Shown: positions 32,422 to 43,734 of the stretch, piece after piece
Position numbering within the stretch: the first letter of the stretch is position 1
Layout: every line of letters starts with the position of its first letter
Assembly (NCBI GenBank): GCA_964030475.1
Contig: CAXIPT010000001.1
Coordinates: 5,135,652 to 5,199,651, forward strand
DNA from: Tethya wilhelma
Lineage: Eukaryota > Porifera > Demospongiae > Tethyida > Tethyidae
Length of the DNA: 64,000 nucleotides
Reading direction: 5' to 3'
Program-made: the position numbers and the translations under genes
The notes under the pieces: generated by a model
What the model saw: the letters and a program-made list of their open reading frames with translations, nothing else
What the model was told of the DNA's origin: nothing
Database searches by the model: none

Positions 32422-35310
32422 TCAGCTAGAGGCAGCTGTCCCTCTGGGTGTTACCTCCTCCTCTCTGAAGATACTGATGACAAGGAGAGAGGCTCTCATC
32501 TCCCCGTAAGTGTGAGCACCATCAGTGTGGGCATCCCTCACATGACGGAGCATCATGTGAGCTCTCCTGTGTGGGGTAGGATAGTCCTGTTCCAAGTCTG
32601 AGATCTGCCACTTTTGTAGCTCGAAGTGCACTGCAAGTATTCTCCACTTCTCCTCTAATTCCCTAGCCAACGTGGCACAAAAATCTTCCTCTAGTCTACG
32701 ATTGTTGTTGTCGGCATTGAAGAGTTCCCCTTGGAGGGCTGGTGTGAGATAGCAGAGCGGCTCAAAGTACAAGACCTGTTCAATTTCTAGGTGCTCTTTG
32801 CCTTTGGTACAAGTGACTATTGTGTGTTTGTGTTCTATTGCAGTCTTTATTGTTGATTTGTTGTAGCAATGAGCAGCGGTCGGATCGAAGATTGGAAGAG
32901 GACAGGTTTCACTTTGAGGGATGAGCAGCTCGTCAGTTTCAATATCAGGTCGAAGCACCGTCTTCAGACTGTGTATGAATGCGATGATACGATTGCGCAG
33001 CCGAAGACAATTGATTTCGTGATCGACATAGCACTGCATACTGAGAGTGATACTCTGGTAGTCATGGATCACCACACAGGCACGTATGCCATGGTCACTG
33101 CTCCACGATATGCCCGACTGCCACAAGTCACACTGTCGCTCGAGAGGCATCCTCGCATCCTGACATGGAGGAGTGAACTCCAAGAATAGTTTGAAGAGGA
33201 GGATGGTGGCAATGTGGGGCGTGAAGAACTGGCACTCTTGGTTAGCTCTTGGAACCAAACTCCATGCAAACCCAAACGGATACTTGTCACTGTTCTCCCT
33301 CCAATTGGTATCCTGTGGTTTGGGAGGTAAGAGAGAGGGGATGAAATAGCAAGGCACTTTAGCTTGGATCAGTTCTGAGGAGGCATGAGCCTCGAATATA
33401 TTCTCGAAATCAGCTGGTCCAGGAAATGAACTAACTCTTTGATGTTTTACTCTGAATTTCTGAGGGGGTTGTGGGGTTGACGTTGACTCCGAAGAACTAC
33501 GGATATTCCGCCTGGGTCGTCTACATACAGGTTGAACTATTTCCACACCGCTATCTCGGAGAGGAACAGGTTCAACAGGTTCACAGAGGCTAAACAACTC
33601 CAGATAGTGCATAATAAATCCTTCTGGGTACTCACAACGATCAAAGGCCTGTTTCAAATGGCAACTTTGGACGACTCCATGAGAGTGTTCCAACAGCTGA
33701 AAAGCATCATAAATGTCACTCGACAACTGGCTATAATTGCAGATGATAAAGATCCCCTCAGGACTTCTGGCTTTCTTGATAACCACAAATTGACTAAGTT
33801 TGTGTAGTTGTAAACACAGCTCTATCAGTATATCCACATCCTCTGGTAGTAGCCTACACACAATGTCATCAGATGGACTCAGGCGGTCAATAATCCTTGA
33901 GAGAGACACAACAACCAAACCTGCGAATTCAGCACTCAGCAGACTGGCAAGAAAATAGCACTGAGCAGGAACAAGAGGAGTGGGGGGAACCTGGTGATGT
34001 TGCTGAGAGTTTCCCTGAAATACTTGACGCAGTTGATTGATTCCCCATGAATAGACCTTCCTGGTGTTGAAGGTGTAGCTGCCCAACCACGTAAAGTGCT
34101 CCGTCAATCTCTCATTCTCCTTGAATATTGACATGCAAGCATCGTTCAGCATTGAGTGTGCTCTGTCACGCACTGTTGTTTGATCATAGAAAGTCCCAAC
34201 GACCAGTAGCTTGAGTTTCATGGTGAAGCCATCTGTTGGACTGAAATTGACACAGAACTGTGCAAGTTGGTGGCGTAAATAGCTCAACCAAAAGATCAAC
34301 TTCCTTTTGACGTTCACCAGACCTTCTCTCAAATCAACAGTGACTAGATAGACAGCATTGTGAGGATTCTGTGTGCACTTTTTGACAGCTTCGTGTGTGT
34401 AGTTACAATCACCCGTCAGTTCATAAATGGCAATGGGACATCTTTGACCCCTAAAGCGATTGTATTCAATGGTAGTTGGTACAATACCCACTTTGTCTGA
34501 GTCTGTAGTGATTCTGATAAAAGGTATCATGGTATAAAGCCGGGACAACAATCCTTCAGAGTGTGTGTGTAGCGTCTTTATAAGCGAGCTCTTTCCTGAG
34601 CCTGAGCTCCCCATGACAAACACTTCAATGGGATCACACTCACCAGCACCGATCCACTCGACATGAGAACATATCGGAACGTGAGAAACGAGGTCTGAGT
34701 ACGTGTGGGTCGGGTTTCCTGGTGTGTGGTGGAGCAGAAGCTGTGCCATGTTGAAATGAGATCGTTGGATGGTTATTCCTAGCGGTGTGGCACATTGTTC
34801 ATTTGTGAGACGGCATACACATGTCTGGGAGTGCTGTGCTAGTCCTTGTGAACACTTCTCTAGAAGAGCCTTGGCAACTGACATGAAGTTTTCACTGCAT
34901 GCAATGTGTAGAGGGGTGTTGCCCTCCTTATTCTTGTGTTCCAAGCTCTTTTTGTGGTCTGAAGAATCAAGGAGCTGCTTCACAGCCTCAAGATTGTTAT
35001 TGATACAAGCTATATGTAAGGGAGTATTGCCATCTTTGTTTGAAGCTAGGATCGAGAAACCTCTGCTCAGGAGCAGCCTCACAACTTCTGGAGAGCCTTG
35101 TTGGCATGCATAGTGGAGTGGTGTCCATTCAATTTCATCGGTAAACTGTTCAATGTTTGTTTCAGTTTGTTCTTGTTGACTAGATGCAGGCTGGCCAGTA
35201 GCCTCGTTCAGAGCTTTTTCCACCGCTTCTACATTTCCTGTGAGACAGACAGCGCTGACCTTGTTGAAGCTGGGGTGTTTTTTGAGGAAATTATCACTTA
35301 CAGGCTCCAT
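32422..35310 (-). CDS. Ankyrin-ROC GTPase-COR-like-death domain protein, intronless
   Basis: A single exon of 962 residues. Three to four ankyrin repeats lie at about 60-195 (TPLHYACQQG, TPLHIACINN, TPLHIACSEN). A Ras-of-complex GTPase domain follows, with the P-loop GSSGSGKSS at about 234-242, a switch-like TTIEYN segment and an ELTGD box. A long middle part of about 500 residues is compatible with a COR region. The last ~90 residues have a death-fold pattern: WRILAVHFELQKWQISDLEQ, then LRHVRDAH and a final helix. The order matches the ankyrin-ROC-COR-death part of DAPK1 but without its kinase. ROCO proteins with death domains act in cell-death and immune signalling. Its neighbours are CYLD and HOIL-1 genes, which fits that theme. 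The absence of introns hints at a retrocopy origin or lineage-specific expansion. Confidence 0.8.
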   Translation of the reverse strand: MEPVSDNFLKKHPSFNKVSAVCLTGNVEAVEKALNEATGQPASSQQEQTETNIEQFTDEIEWTPLHYACQQGSPEVVRLLLSRGFSILASNKDGNTPLHIACINNNLEAVKQLLDSSDHKKSLEHKNKEGNTPLHIACSENFMSVAKALLEKCSQGLAQHSQTCVCRLTNEQCATPLGITIQRSHFNMAQLLLHHTPGNPTHTYSDLVSHVPICSHVEWIGAGECDPIEVFVMGSSGSGKSSLIKTLHTHSEGLLSRLYTMIPFIRITTDSDKVGIVPTTIEYNRFRGQRCPIAIYELTGDCNYTHEAVKKCTQNPHNAVYLVTVDLREGLVNVKRKLIFWLSYLRHQLAQFCVNFSPTDGFTMKLKLLVVGTFYDQTTVRDRAHSMLNDACMSIFKENERLTEHFTWLGSYTFNTRKVYSWGINQLRQVFQGNSQQHHQVPPTPLVPAQCYFLASLLSAEFAGLVVVSLSRIIDRLSPSDDIVCRLLPEDVDILIELCLQLHKLSQFVVIKKARSPEGIFIICNYSQLSSDIYDAFQLLEHSHGVVQSCHLKQAFDRCEYPEGFIMHYLELFSLCEPVEPVPLRDSGVEIVQPVCRRPRRNIRSSSESTSTPQPPQKFRVKHQRVSSFPGPADFENIFEAHASSELIQAKVPCYFIPSLLPPKPQDTNWRENSDKYPFGFAWSLVPRANQECQFFTPHIATILLFKLFLEFTPPCQDARMPLERQCDLWQSGISWSSDHGIRACVVIHDYQSITLSMQCYVDHEINCLRLRNRIIAFIHSLKTVLRPDIETDELLIPQSETCPLPIFDPTAAHCYNKSTIKTAIEHKHTIVTCTKGKEHLEIEQVLYFEPLCYLTPALQGELFNADNNNRRLEEDFCATLARELEEKWRILAVHFELQKWQISDLEQDYPTPHRRAHMMLRHVRDAHTDGAHTYGEMRASLLVISIFREEEVTPRGTAASS

Positions 35311-35884
35311 ACACTTACTTCACTTCATCTACACTTACACAGGGGGATTTCCCTTCTTTGGTCAATCACGCTGATACAGTGTGTCTGCTAAGATCAGATC
35401 TGAATGTGTACTTTTAACTTCTCTTCCTCAGGCTCTTTTTAAACTTAAAAGGTTGCCTACCTTTTATAGACTGACAGGAACTTGAGTACTTGAAGGGTTT
35501 TTGTGTTGCACAAAGTGTAATATGTAGCCAAATGCTCATCATTCCTCCTGCTACTTATTAGCCATCACGTCCTGTAAATCAAACTATATAAATTGCTTTA
35601 CCTATATCGACAGCACTTCAAAACACAACCCAGGAAGAAAACATGGCGTGCTTCTCACACTTTTATTGCTGCAGCCACAAACGGAGACCCCACAATTGGG
35701 GCACAAATCATACGTGCACAACAATGATGTTTTTACCACACCCATGTATATCATTACAGTGACACGCATGATTGGACCACTACCAATCACCTCACACACC
35801 TTAAAATGTACAGTTGCATGATTGTATGTACAATTCTACACACATATAATCTTACACTCAAAATAAAACACTATCCTTGTTGTG
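35311..35884. other. Intergenic stretch
   Basis: I see no gene or clear repeat in these 574 bp; they must hold the promoter of the ankyrin-ROC gene and the 3' end of the helicase gene. Confidence 0.5.
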
Positions 35885-37648
35885 TCAATAGCCTGCAGCT
35901 TTGAATTTCCCCACTTTCCTTCTATTGATCTTTCTTCTCAACATCTTATTACGACTAAATATAGAATTGAAAGTCTTGCTCTCGTTTTCAATAACCTCCT
36001 TGATCTCAGCTGCTAGGTCCTGGTCCTCTTTCTTTACATAGCTGATCACTGTAGCAACACATGACAGGAGTGACATGAGGTGGGGCCTGCTAACACACAC
36101 ACACACACATCAACCATTACGATGCAACTCACCCAATCCTTCATTCCCAGCTCTAGCAGTCCGTCCAGCTCTATGCAAGAAGTCTGCCGAGTTGCCGGGG
36201 AAATCAAACTGAATGACTGCAGTGACAGCAGGCATGTCAACACCCCTGGAGACAAGGTCAGTGCAGACAAGCACTCTGACTTCACCAGACTTGAACCTGT
36301 TCATGTTTTCTTTGAGGGAGTCTAACTGAGCCACAGCTATTTGCACCTTTCCACTCCACCAAAGTGACGAGTCTTCTTCACTGCTTTGCAGCAAGTACTG
36401 GAACACACCATTAGCTGATTCTTGGGAGTTGGTGAATACCAATACTCTTGGTAGTGTATCTTGTTTGCTCTGCAGCTCGTCGAGATCTGACAACAGTACT
36501 TTTAGTTTCGCTCTTACAATGCTGTCAAGCAAAGGGTCACACTCACCAGAGGAACCACCAAGGCTTGGCAATTCCGACTCGTCAAGAGTTTGTTCGACAT
36601 CTGTGAACCTCAAGTCAACAGACGGGAGGATGTGATGAGTGAGCTCAGTCGTAATAAACTGGGTGGACTTCTGTGGCAGCCACTTTTTCAGTCTAGAAGT
36701 AATAGTCATGGGCCCTCCGGCAGGGAGAGTCGCACCTGTGAAGATCACCTGGCAGTGGGATGGTGGTGGGGGGCAGTGCTGCAATGGCTCACTGGTATTC
36801 TTGTCACTAATCGCTCTTTGGTTGGGTAACTGATTCTGCATGTGCTGTCTTGCTGCTTCTAGAATCTTCCACGTGGATGCCTTCTCTCCACCAGTGAGCA
36901 GCAGATCAGCCTCATCGATGCAGAGGTATCTTAAATTCTTGAGCAATAGTGTGTGACTAAAGTTTTGCAGGGTAGACGGAGTGGCAACAATGAGATGGGT
37001 GTCACTCTTCAGAGTCAGTTTATGTCCTTTTATTGACAATGAATAGCCCCATTCAGGCTGGGCTAATGACTGGAACACATCAATAACCTGCACAATAGGC
37101 ACTATGTAAATACCACTCACTTTACACTACAAAACAGCAGCCTACAGTGTATGTGTACAACTTACTTGCCTGGTATGCAAGGAGAGGAGTTGGTACAAGC
37201 ACTAGGCCCAGAGCACTTGGAATAGTTTGACTGTTCTCTTTGTGCCGAGCGAACAGCTCCAAAATGGGAAGAAGATAACCTGCAGCAGGTCATGCATACT
37301 TATCACAGAGTGGGCATTAATAAGGAGTAGCTTACAAAGAGTCTTCCCAGACCCTGTCTCAGCATTGATAACAGTGTAAGTTGGTTTCTCTTCAAGCACA
37401 ACATTCAGACTCTGCATAAAACAATAATCTATTAGCACTAGCACTATACATCTATCAGAAAATACCTTCCGTTGGATGTCTGTAGGATGCATAAGTCCTT
37501 GCTCATGCAGCCTTTCCAAGACAAGGGGAGAGAAGCTGTAGACATCATTAAACTTAGGAGGAGCAGTGTAACAGCTTCGAATAGCAGTTCTGGCATTAAC
37601 AGATGAGAACACCAGTCTCTCAAGAGTGCGTACAAATGCCAGCAGCAT
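35885..37648 (-). CDS. DDX28: DEAD-box RNA helicase, DDX28-like
   Basis: Five exons (37466-37648, 37336-37411, 37170-37279, 36133-37087, 35885-36048) give 495 residues. The helicase motifs are: Q-motif region HPTDIQRK, motif I AETGSGKTLCYLLP, ATPSTLQ, motif II DEAD, motif III as TGAT instead of SAT, LVCTDLVSRGVD, and motif VI HRAGRTARAG. The GAT motif III and the segment ITSRLKKWLPQ...HHILPSVDLRF resemble DDX28, the mitochondrial ribosome-assembly helicase. The Arg-rich N-terminus could be a mitochondrial presequence. The third intron uses a GC donor (CAG|GCAAGT), because the nearby GT would break the frame. The last intron joins NEGL to VISYVKKEDQDLAAEI, matching the family. Confidence 0.85.
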
Positions 37649-37927
37649 GGTATCTACAAGTAAAGGTCGTCAATTAAACCCGCGCTTCTAAGTTGATCAC
37701 GTGATCTGATAGCGGCGCGCGCAGCGCCTACTGACGACCAAATTACTGTGGTATTGACTACTATAGGATGTAGCTACCTTGCATGTGGTTTCACACATAA
37801 TATTCACACTTCGGCAGGTCAAAGGAATAATAATAACAAAACTCAATATATAAAGGTCTGGGGGATAAGCTTACAAAAATATCTTAAGTTAATTACAGCA
37901 GTTCAACAATTTTCAAATTTGGTCTTT
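37649..37927. other. Intergenic stretch
   Basis: 279 bp between the helicase start and the aldehyde dehydrogenase stop. It must hold the helicase promoter. There is a GC-rich patch (gcggcgcgcgcagcgcc) near 37712 and no gene. Confidence 0.5.
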
Positions 37928-39556
37928 TTAAGAGTTCTTCTGAGGCAGCTTAATGGTGACTGTCTTCACCTCGGAATACTGCTGCAGGCCGTACTCTCCA
38001 AGCTCACGACCATTTCCAGACTCTTTGAACCCTCCAAATGGAGCCTGAGCTTCAAGGACATCGTAGCAGTTGACCCAAACCGTGCCAGCACGCACTCCTT
38101 GAGCCAACATCAGAGCACTGTCGAGATTGGTGGTGAAGACAGAGGCAGCAAGACCGTAATTGGTGGCATTGGCACGCTTGATGACTTCATCGATGGTCTT
38201 GAACTTGAGGATCTGCATCACAGGCCCAAAAATCTCCTCTTTGGCAATGCGCATGTCGTCCTTGACGTCGCTGAAGACCGTTGGCTGAATAAAGAATCCC
38301 TTGTCTCCGATACGATCTCCACCGCACTCCAGCTTTGCACCTTCCTGCTTACCACTGTCAATGAGACCCATGATCTTGTCAAATTGCTCTTGATCAACTT
38401 GCGGCCCCTGTTCGCAATCCTCGTCCAAAGGATGAGACACTTTTCTCTTTTGAGACCTCTGCACGCTCTTCTTGACAAATTCATCGTAGATTTCCTCCTG
38501 AACGAAGCATCGTGATCCAGCACAGCAGCACTGGCCTTGGTTAAAGAAGAGGGCAAAGTGGCTTGTCTCTACAGCATGATCGAGATCAGCATCAGCCATG
38601 ACAATGTTGGGACTCTTTCCACCAAGCTCCAGGGTGACACGCTTTAGGTTGCTAGCTCCAGCAGCTTGCTTCACAATGCGTCCAACTTCAGTGGAGCCAG
38701 TGAAGGCCAGCTTGTCAACGTCGGGGTGTTCGGATAGAGCAGCACCAGCTGTTGGACCATAACCAGGCACGACGTTGATCACACCAGGTGGGAATCCAGC
38801 TTCAACGCTCAAAGCAGCAACGTAGAGTGCCGTAAGAGGTGTCTGCTCGGCTGGCTTCAGGACGATGGTGTTGCCGGCACAAAGAGCTGGTCCAAACTTC
38901 CAGGCTTGCATGAGCAAGGGGAAATTCCATGGAATGATTTGACCACAGACACCAACAGGCTCATGGCGTGTCATGCAAAGGAAGCTGCCGTCAACTGGAA
39001 TGGTTTTTCCGTGGATCTTGTCAGCCCAACCAGCATAGTAGCGGTAGCACTTGATCGTAAGAGGCAAATCAGCAGCCATAGAGTCCTTGTATGGCTTGCC
39101 ATTGTCCCAGGTTTCCAGACGACAGAGGTACTCTTGATCTCGCTCGATGAGATCTGCTAGCTTGTACAGTAGGCGTCCACGCTCGGAGGCATCCATGGTT
39201 CGCCAGGGACTGCCGAGTTTAAAAGCTTCACGAGCAGCAGCAACAGCTTTGTCGACATCAGCTTTGTCTCCCTCAGAAACATCACAGATCTTGTCCCCAG
39301 TAGCAGGATCAATGGTTGGGAAGGTCTTGCCACTTACTGCAGATGAGAAAAAGAATTCCACAATATTACACGAAGCCCTAAAGTGACTCAAACTGTAGGT
39401 ATTCACAACAGGAGTATGGTTAATGTATTATCTATGGGTTGTACAACACCAAAATGGCTTACCAGAGTCTACCCACTCATTGTTAATGAAGATCTTCGTG
39501 TACTTGACCTCAGGAGGTCCTTCCAAACGAGTCTTCTTAGGAGCTGGTTCACTCAT
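37928..39556 (-). CDS. Aldehyde dehydrogenase, ALDH1/ALDH2 type, cytosolic form
   Basis: NAD-dependent oxidation of aldehydes to acids. Two exons (39463-39556, 37928-39336) encode 500 residues. The short first exon supplies [15 protein letters not shown] and a [11 protein letters not shown] strand, with no mitochondrial presequence. Present are PWNFPL, the Rossmann GSTEVG, ELGGKSP with the general-base Glu, [11 protein letters not shown] with the catalytic Cys, EEIFGPV and [15 protein letters not shown]. It ends in PQKNS exactly as vertebrate ALDH2 does. Retinal versus acetaldehyde preference cannot be told from sequence. It lies in tandem with, and partly near-identical to, the gene at 39757-41295. 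Confidence 0.92.
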
Positions 39557-39756
39557 TTTGCAACTACCAACGCAGAGAAGATCCTAAAGATACTCAAAAT
39601 TCCAAAAAGCACAGCGGCTACCAGCTAGCAGGTGTGCGTGCAGGTGAGACAGGTGGGGTGAGGGTGTAGCCGGCCGGCCACTCATGTGCGCATGCGCCAT
39701 GTGATGTAATTGCACTGGGAGCTAAATATAGAGGGCAAATCGGAAATCATTTTCTT

Positions 39757-41295
39757 TCATTGAGGTACTTTTATCGTTACCGTCTTGACCTCTGAGTATT
39801 GTTGCAGTCCATATTCACCCATTTCTCTTCCAAACCCAGAGCATTTATATCCACCAAAAGGGACTTGAGCATGTGTAATGTTATAACAGTTTACCCAAAC
39901 ACTTCCAGCTTGTAGAGATTGTGTGATAATCGATGCTTTATCAAGGTCACTGGTGAATACTGAAGCAGCAAGTCCATACTCTGATTCATTTGCACGTTCA
40001 ATGACCTCACCTACAGTTTTGAATTTCAAGATCTGCATAACTGGGCCAAATATCTCCTCCTGTGCAATGCGCATGCTATCCTGCACATTACTGAATATTG
40101 TTGGTGCAATGAAGTAACCCTTGTCACCAACTGGAACACCGCCACACTCAAGTTTTGCTCCCTCTTTAACTCCAACATCAATATACGAGAGGATCTTATC
40201 AAACTGCTCCTTATCGATCTGAGCTCCATGTTCACATTCGACATCAAATGGATTACACACCTTACGAGTCTTTGCTCTAGCGACACTCTTCTCAACAAAT
40301 TCATCATAAATCGACTCCTCTACAAAACACCGCGTGGCAGCTGAACAGCACTGTCCTTGATTTTCAAAAATAGCATTGTGGCTTACTTCAACAGCATAAT
40401 CCAAATTGGGTGCATCTGCAAAGACAATGTTCGGACTCTTCCCACCAAGTTCAAGGGTGACACGTTTCAGATTACCACTAGCACCTGCAGCTTGTTGGAT
40501 GAGCCTACCAACTTCAGTCGAACCTGTGAAGGCAACTTTGTCGATAGTGGGATGTGAAGCTATTGCAGCTCCTGCTGTTGGGCCATATCCAGTGATGATG
40601 TTCACCACACCGGGAGGAAACCCTGCCTCGGCCACTAGGGATGCAATGTAGAGTCCAGTGAGTGGAGTCTGTTCTGCCAGTTTCATCACCACTGTATTGC
40701 CGGCACAAAGGGCAGGGGCCAGTTTCCATGCTTGCATGCTAAGAGGGTAGTTCCATGGAATAATTTGACCACATACACCGACAGGTTCGTGTCGAGTGTA
40801 CGAGAAATACGGACCGTCAATAGGAATGGTTTTCCCGTGTATTTTATCGGCCCACCCAGCATAGTAACGATATGCATTTGTTGTGACAACAAGATCGGCT
40901 TGAGATTCTCGGATAGGTTTGCCATTGTCCCAGGTTTCCAGACGACACAGGTACTCTTGATCTCGCTCGATGAGATCTGCTAGCTTGTACAGTAGGCGTC
41001 CACGCTCGGAGGCATCCATGGTTCGCCAGGGACTGCCGAGTTTAAAGGCTTCACGAGCAGCAGCAACAGCTTTGTCGACATCAGCTTTGTCTCCCTCAGC
41101 AACATCACAGATTTTGTCTCCAGTAGCAGGATCAACGGTTTGGAAGGTCTTGCCACTTTCAGAGTCATGCCAGCCATTGTTGACAAAAAGTTTATTAAAC
41201 TGCGCCTCTGGATTAGAGAGTGAACTGAAACATCTCCTCAGATTGGGCCTGTTTCTCATACAGAACCTGAATATCCCCAGCTTTGGTGACAACAT
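39757..41295 (-). CDS. Aldehyde dehydrogenase, ALDH1/ALDH2 type, probable mitochondrial form, intronless
   Basis: A single exon of 512 residues from the ATG at 41295. An open extension upstream exists, but the internal ATG gives a basic, amphipathic leader ([11 protein letters not shown], then [13 protein letters not shown]) typical of mitochondrial import. The catalytic Cys lies in [11 protein letters not shown], the general base in ELGGKSP, the Rossmann motif is GSTEVG, and [15 protein letters not shown] is near the end. Compared with its neighbour, most of the coding sequence differs at many third positions, except a 220-bp block that is almost identical. The gene is head to head with the HOIL-1 gene, 225 bp between start codons. 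Confidence 0.9.
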   Translation of the reverse strand: MLSPKLGIFRFCMRNRPNLRRCFSSLSNPEAQFNKLFVNNGWHDSESGKTFQTVDPATGDKICDVAEGDKADVDKAVAAAREAFKLGSPWRTMDASERGRLLYKLADLIERDQEYLCRLETWDNGKPIRESQADLVVTTNAYRYYAGWADKIHGKTIPIDGPYFSYTRHEPVGVCGQIIPWNYPLSMQAWKLAPALCAGNTVVMKLAEQTPLTGLYIASLVAEAGFPPGVVNIITGYGPTAGAAIASHPTIDKVAFTGSTEVGRLIQQAAGASGNLKRVTLELGGKSPNIVFADAPNLDYAVEVSHNAIFENQGQCCSAATRCFVEESIYDEFVEKSVARAKTRKVCNPFDVECEHGAQIDKEQFDKILSYIDVGVKEGAKLECGGVPVGDKGYFIAPTIFSNVQDSMRIAQEEIFGPVMQILKFKTVGEVIERANESEYGLAASVFTSDLDKASIITQSLQAGSVWVNCYNITHAQVPFGGYKCSGFGREMGEYGLQQYSEVKTVTIKVPQ

Positions 41296-41447
41296 CCTTA
41301 GAGAACAGAAGAAGAAAGAGAAGGTCTCCGAATCAGAATCTGACTCGATGGAATGTGATATTGAATTTGGGAACACGTAGATGTGCAAGCGCATGTGATC
41401 GTGATTAGCTAATGGGGAATCCCCAGGTGTGTCAACGCGCGTTTTGT

Positions 41448-41487
41448 CATAGATAATATAGTACCCTCGGGTACTATATTATCTATG
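41448..41487. repeat. Near-perfect palindrome with 19-bp arms
   Basis: CATAGATAATATAGTACCC at 41448-41466 is followed after TC by its exact complement (41469-41487). It lies in the short divergent region between the mitochondrial-type ALDH and the HOIL-1 gene. A sister palindrome with the same outer arm (CATAGATAATATA) is at 50470-50518. Confidence 0.9.
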
Positions 41488-41520
41488 GTTTTGTGTTGCA
41501 GATCAGGGATCCCGGGAAAG

Positions 41521-43248
41521 ATGACCTCGATCGCCATTGCCACGACAAATCAGTATATTTTCAGGAGGAACTATCTTGAAAAGCGATGGGTGAATGTCGA
41601 TGCAAGTGACAAAGCGTGTAAAGTACAAGTTTTAAAGAGAAATAATGAGTTCACCTTCAAAGTTTTCCTTGAAGGCGGACAAGTAAGCTAGCTAGCTAGC
41701 TGTTTTGCTTGTTCTTTTTTTTTATGTATTGATTCTTTTAGTAGTGCCTCTATAATAGTATGGTACAGGGGACATGATAGTTTTAATCAAACACACGTTG
41801 TGGGAGCACAGTTCATTCATTATACGTATCTTATTATGTGCCTAAATTTGAAATGTAGTGCCTACATGCCCCTTTACAGACTGTGATGGCTCTGCTCTAT
41901 TGTTCTTTTATATTGCCTTTGTCATTTTTTTTACTCTTATGTCATCTTTCTTTTCACTTATGATGTGTGTGCTTACTAAATCTATGCATTAACATCTCCA
42001 TAAATGCAATTATAATTTTTCTACCTTTGCTTTCTTCCAGCAAATTGAACACAAGCTGGCAAGAGACAACCAGCTTCATATTTCGAATGGGTTTATTCAA
42101 GTTCCTGTATCTGGTCATGGCAATGAAATGGAGCTCTATGGAATAAAATTCAAAAATGACACTGATGCCCAAGTTTTCTACGCTAAGATAGTCAATGAAA
42201 TAGGTGAGTGATTTGAACAGCTGTAACTGAAGACTGTCTCTGAAAATAGAAAGTTTTGATAGTGCATGGTCATGTCAAGGTCATGGCAAGGTCATGGCAA
42301 GGTCATGCTCAAGTATGCACACTCACCTGGGGTATTCCCAGTGTGAATAGTATGTAGTATTGTAGTTCACACTTTTGGTTTACTTTAGGTCAGCCATGGA
42401 TGTCACAAAAGACCTCTGTTGGAGACGACCAACTTCCCCAACCTGTTGGACAATCACTACAGCCTCTCAATGTGGTTGGTTCTAGTGCACATTCTAGCCA
42501 GCCGTTTCAAACATTGCCTCCTACAACCTCCCAAGCTGGTGTAAGTGGTAAAACTGGTATAGTGTAGGTGTATTGTGTGTATTACATTGATTTGTGGACT
42601 GTTTTATCTTTAGGTACGTCTTCCACCTTCTATGCAGCATCAGCAACAACAACAACAACAACAACAATTAGCCTCTAATATCCAGAGCCCAAGAAACCAA
42701 CCAGGACAGTATATCCAACAGCCAGGACAGTTTATCCAACAACAAGGACTGTTAAACCAGCAAGGAGGACAACCTGGACAATTTAACCAGCAAGGGGTGC
42801 AGTTTAACCAGCAAGGGAGCCAACCTGGACAGTTTAACCAGCAAGGGGCGCAGTTTAACCAGCAAGGGAGCCAACCTGGACAGTTTAACCAGCAAGGGGC
42901 GCAGTTTAACCAGCAAGGAGGACAATTTAACCAGCTGGGGAACCAACCTGGACCTGGACAGTTTAACCAGCAAGGTGGACAACCTGGGCAGTATAATCAA
43001 CCTGACTATCCGTACCAGCAACAGCCCCAACGAAGCATATATCCTGAACAAACTGTGAGACTAAATGGAGGACAAGGAATGAATCCGCAAGGAAATCAAG
43101 GAATGAATCCGCAAGTAATGAATGTGCAAAGGGTTCCAGCCAATCCTAATATGTCAAGAGTAGGAGGATCCCAAAAGAAGAAACCACCGCCTCAAAATTA
43201 CCGAAAACAGACTGTACCAAAGCCTTCTGAAATGTGTAAGACTCTTAC

Positions 43249-43296
<48 letters not shown>

Positions 43297-43695
43297 GTAC
43301 AAACTTTTTTAAATTCATTGTGCAACTCTTGTTACCACACACATATTTAGCTAATGTTACAGACTCGCTAATGAATGCTTTAAATCATGGTGAAACAGAA
43401 AATGCGAAGCACTTGTTTGATGTGCTGCTCCTGAGTGTGACAAATCCTGACCAAGGAAAATCTGGACAGTTCAATGTTTCCTTTGATAAATCTGCAAGAG
43501 CTCCTCCAAAGACTGAGAAATCATTTGTGTAAGTACAGTTAGAACTTTGTGTACATCCTTTATCAGCTGGTAATTACCATCTCTCTTTTGTTTTCAGTCT
43601 GGCAGTACACATGGAGTTTCAATCACCTCGAAGAGATCCTATGGACATATTTTTAGACGTAACTGCTGACAAGACCATCATGGATTTACAATATG

Positions 43696-43734
<39 letters not shown>

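Noticed and set aside
37748..38515. 255-residue plus-strand open frame
   Set aside because: Mostly antisense to the conserved aldehyde dehydrogenase coding sequence; no domain of its own.
42752..43051. Minus-strand Leu/Val/Lys repeat frame
   Set aside because: Antisense reading of the FNQQG coding repeat of the HOIL-1 gene.
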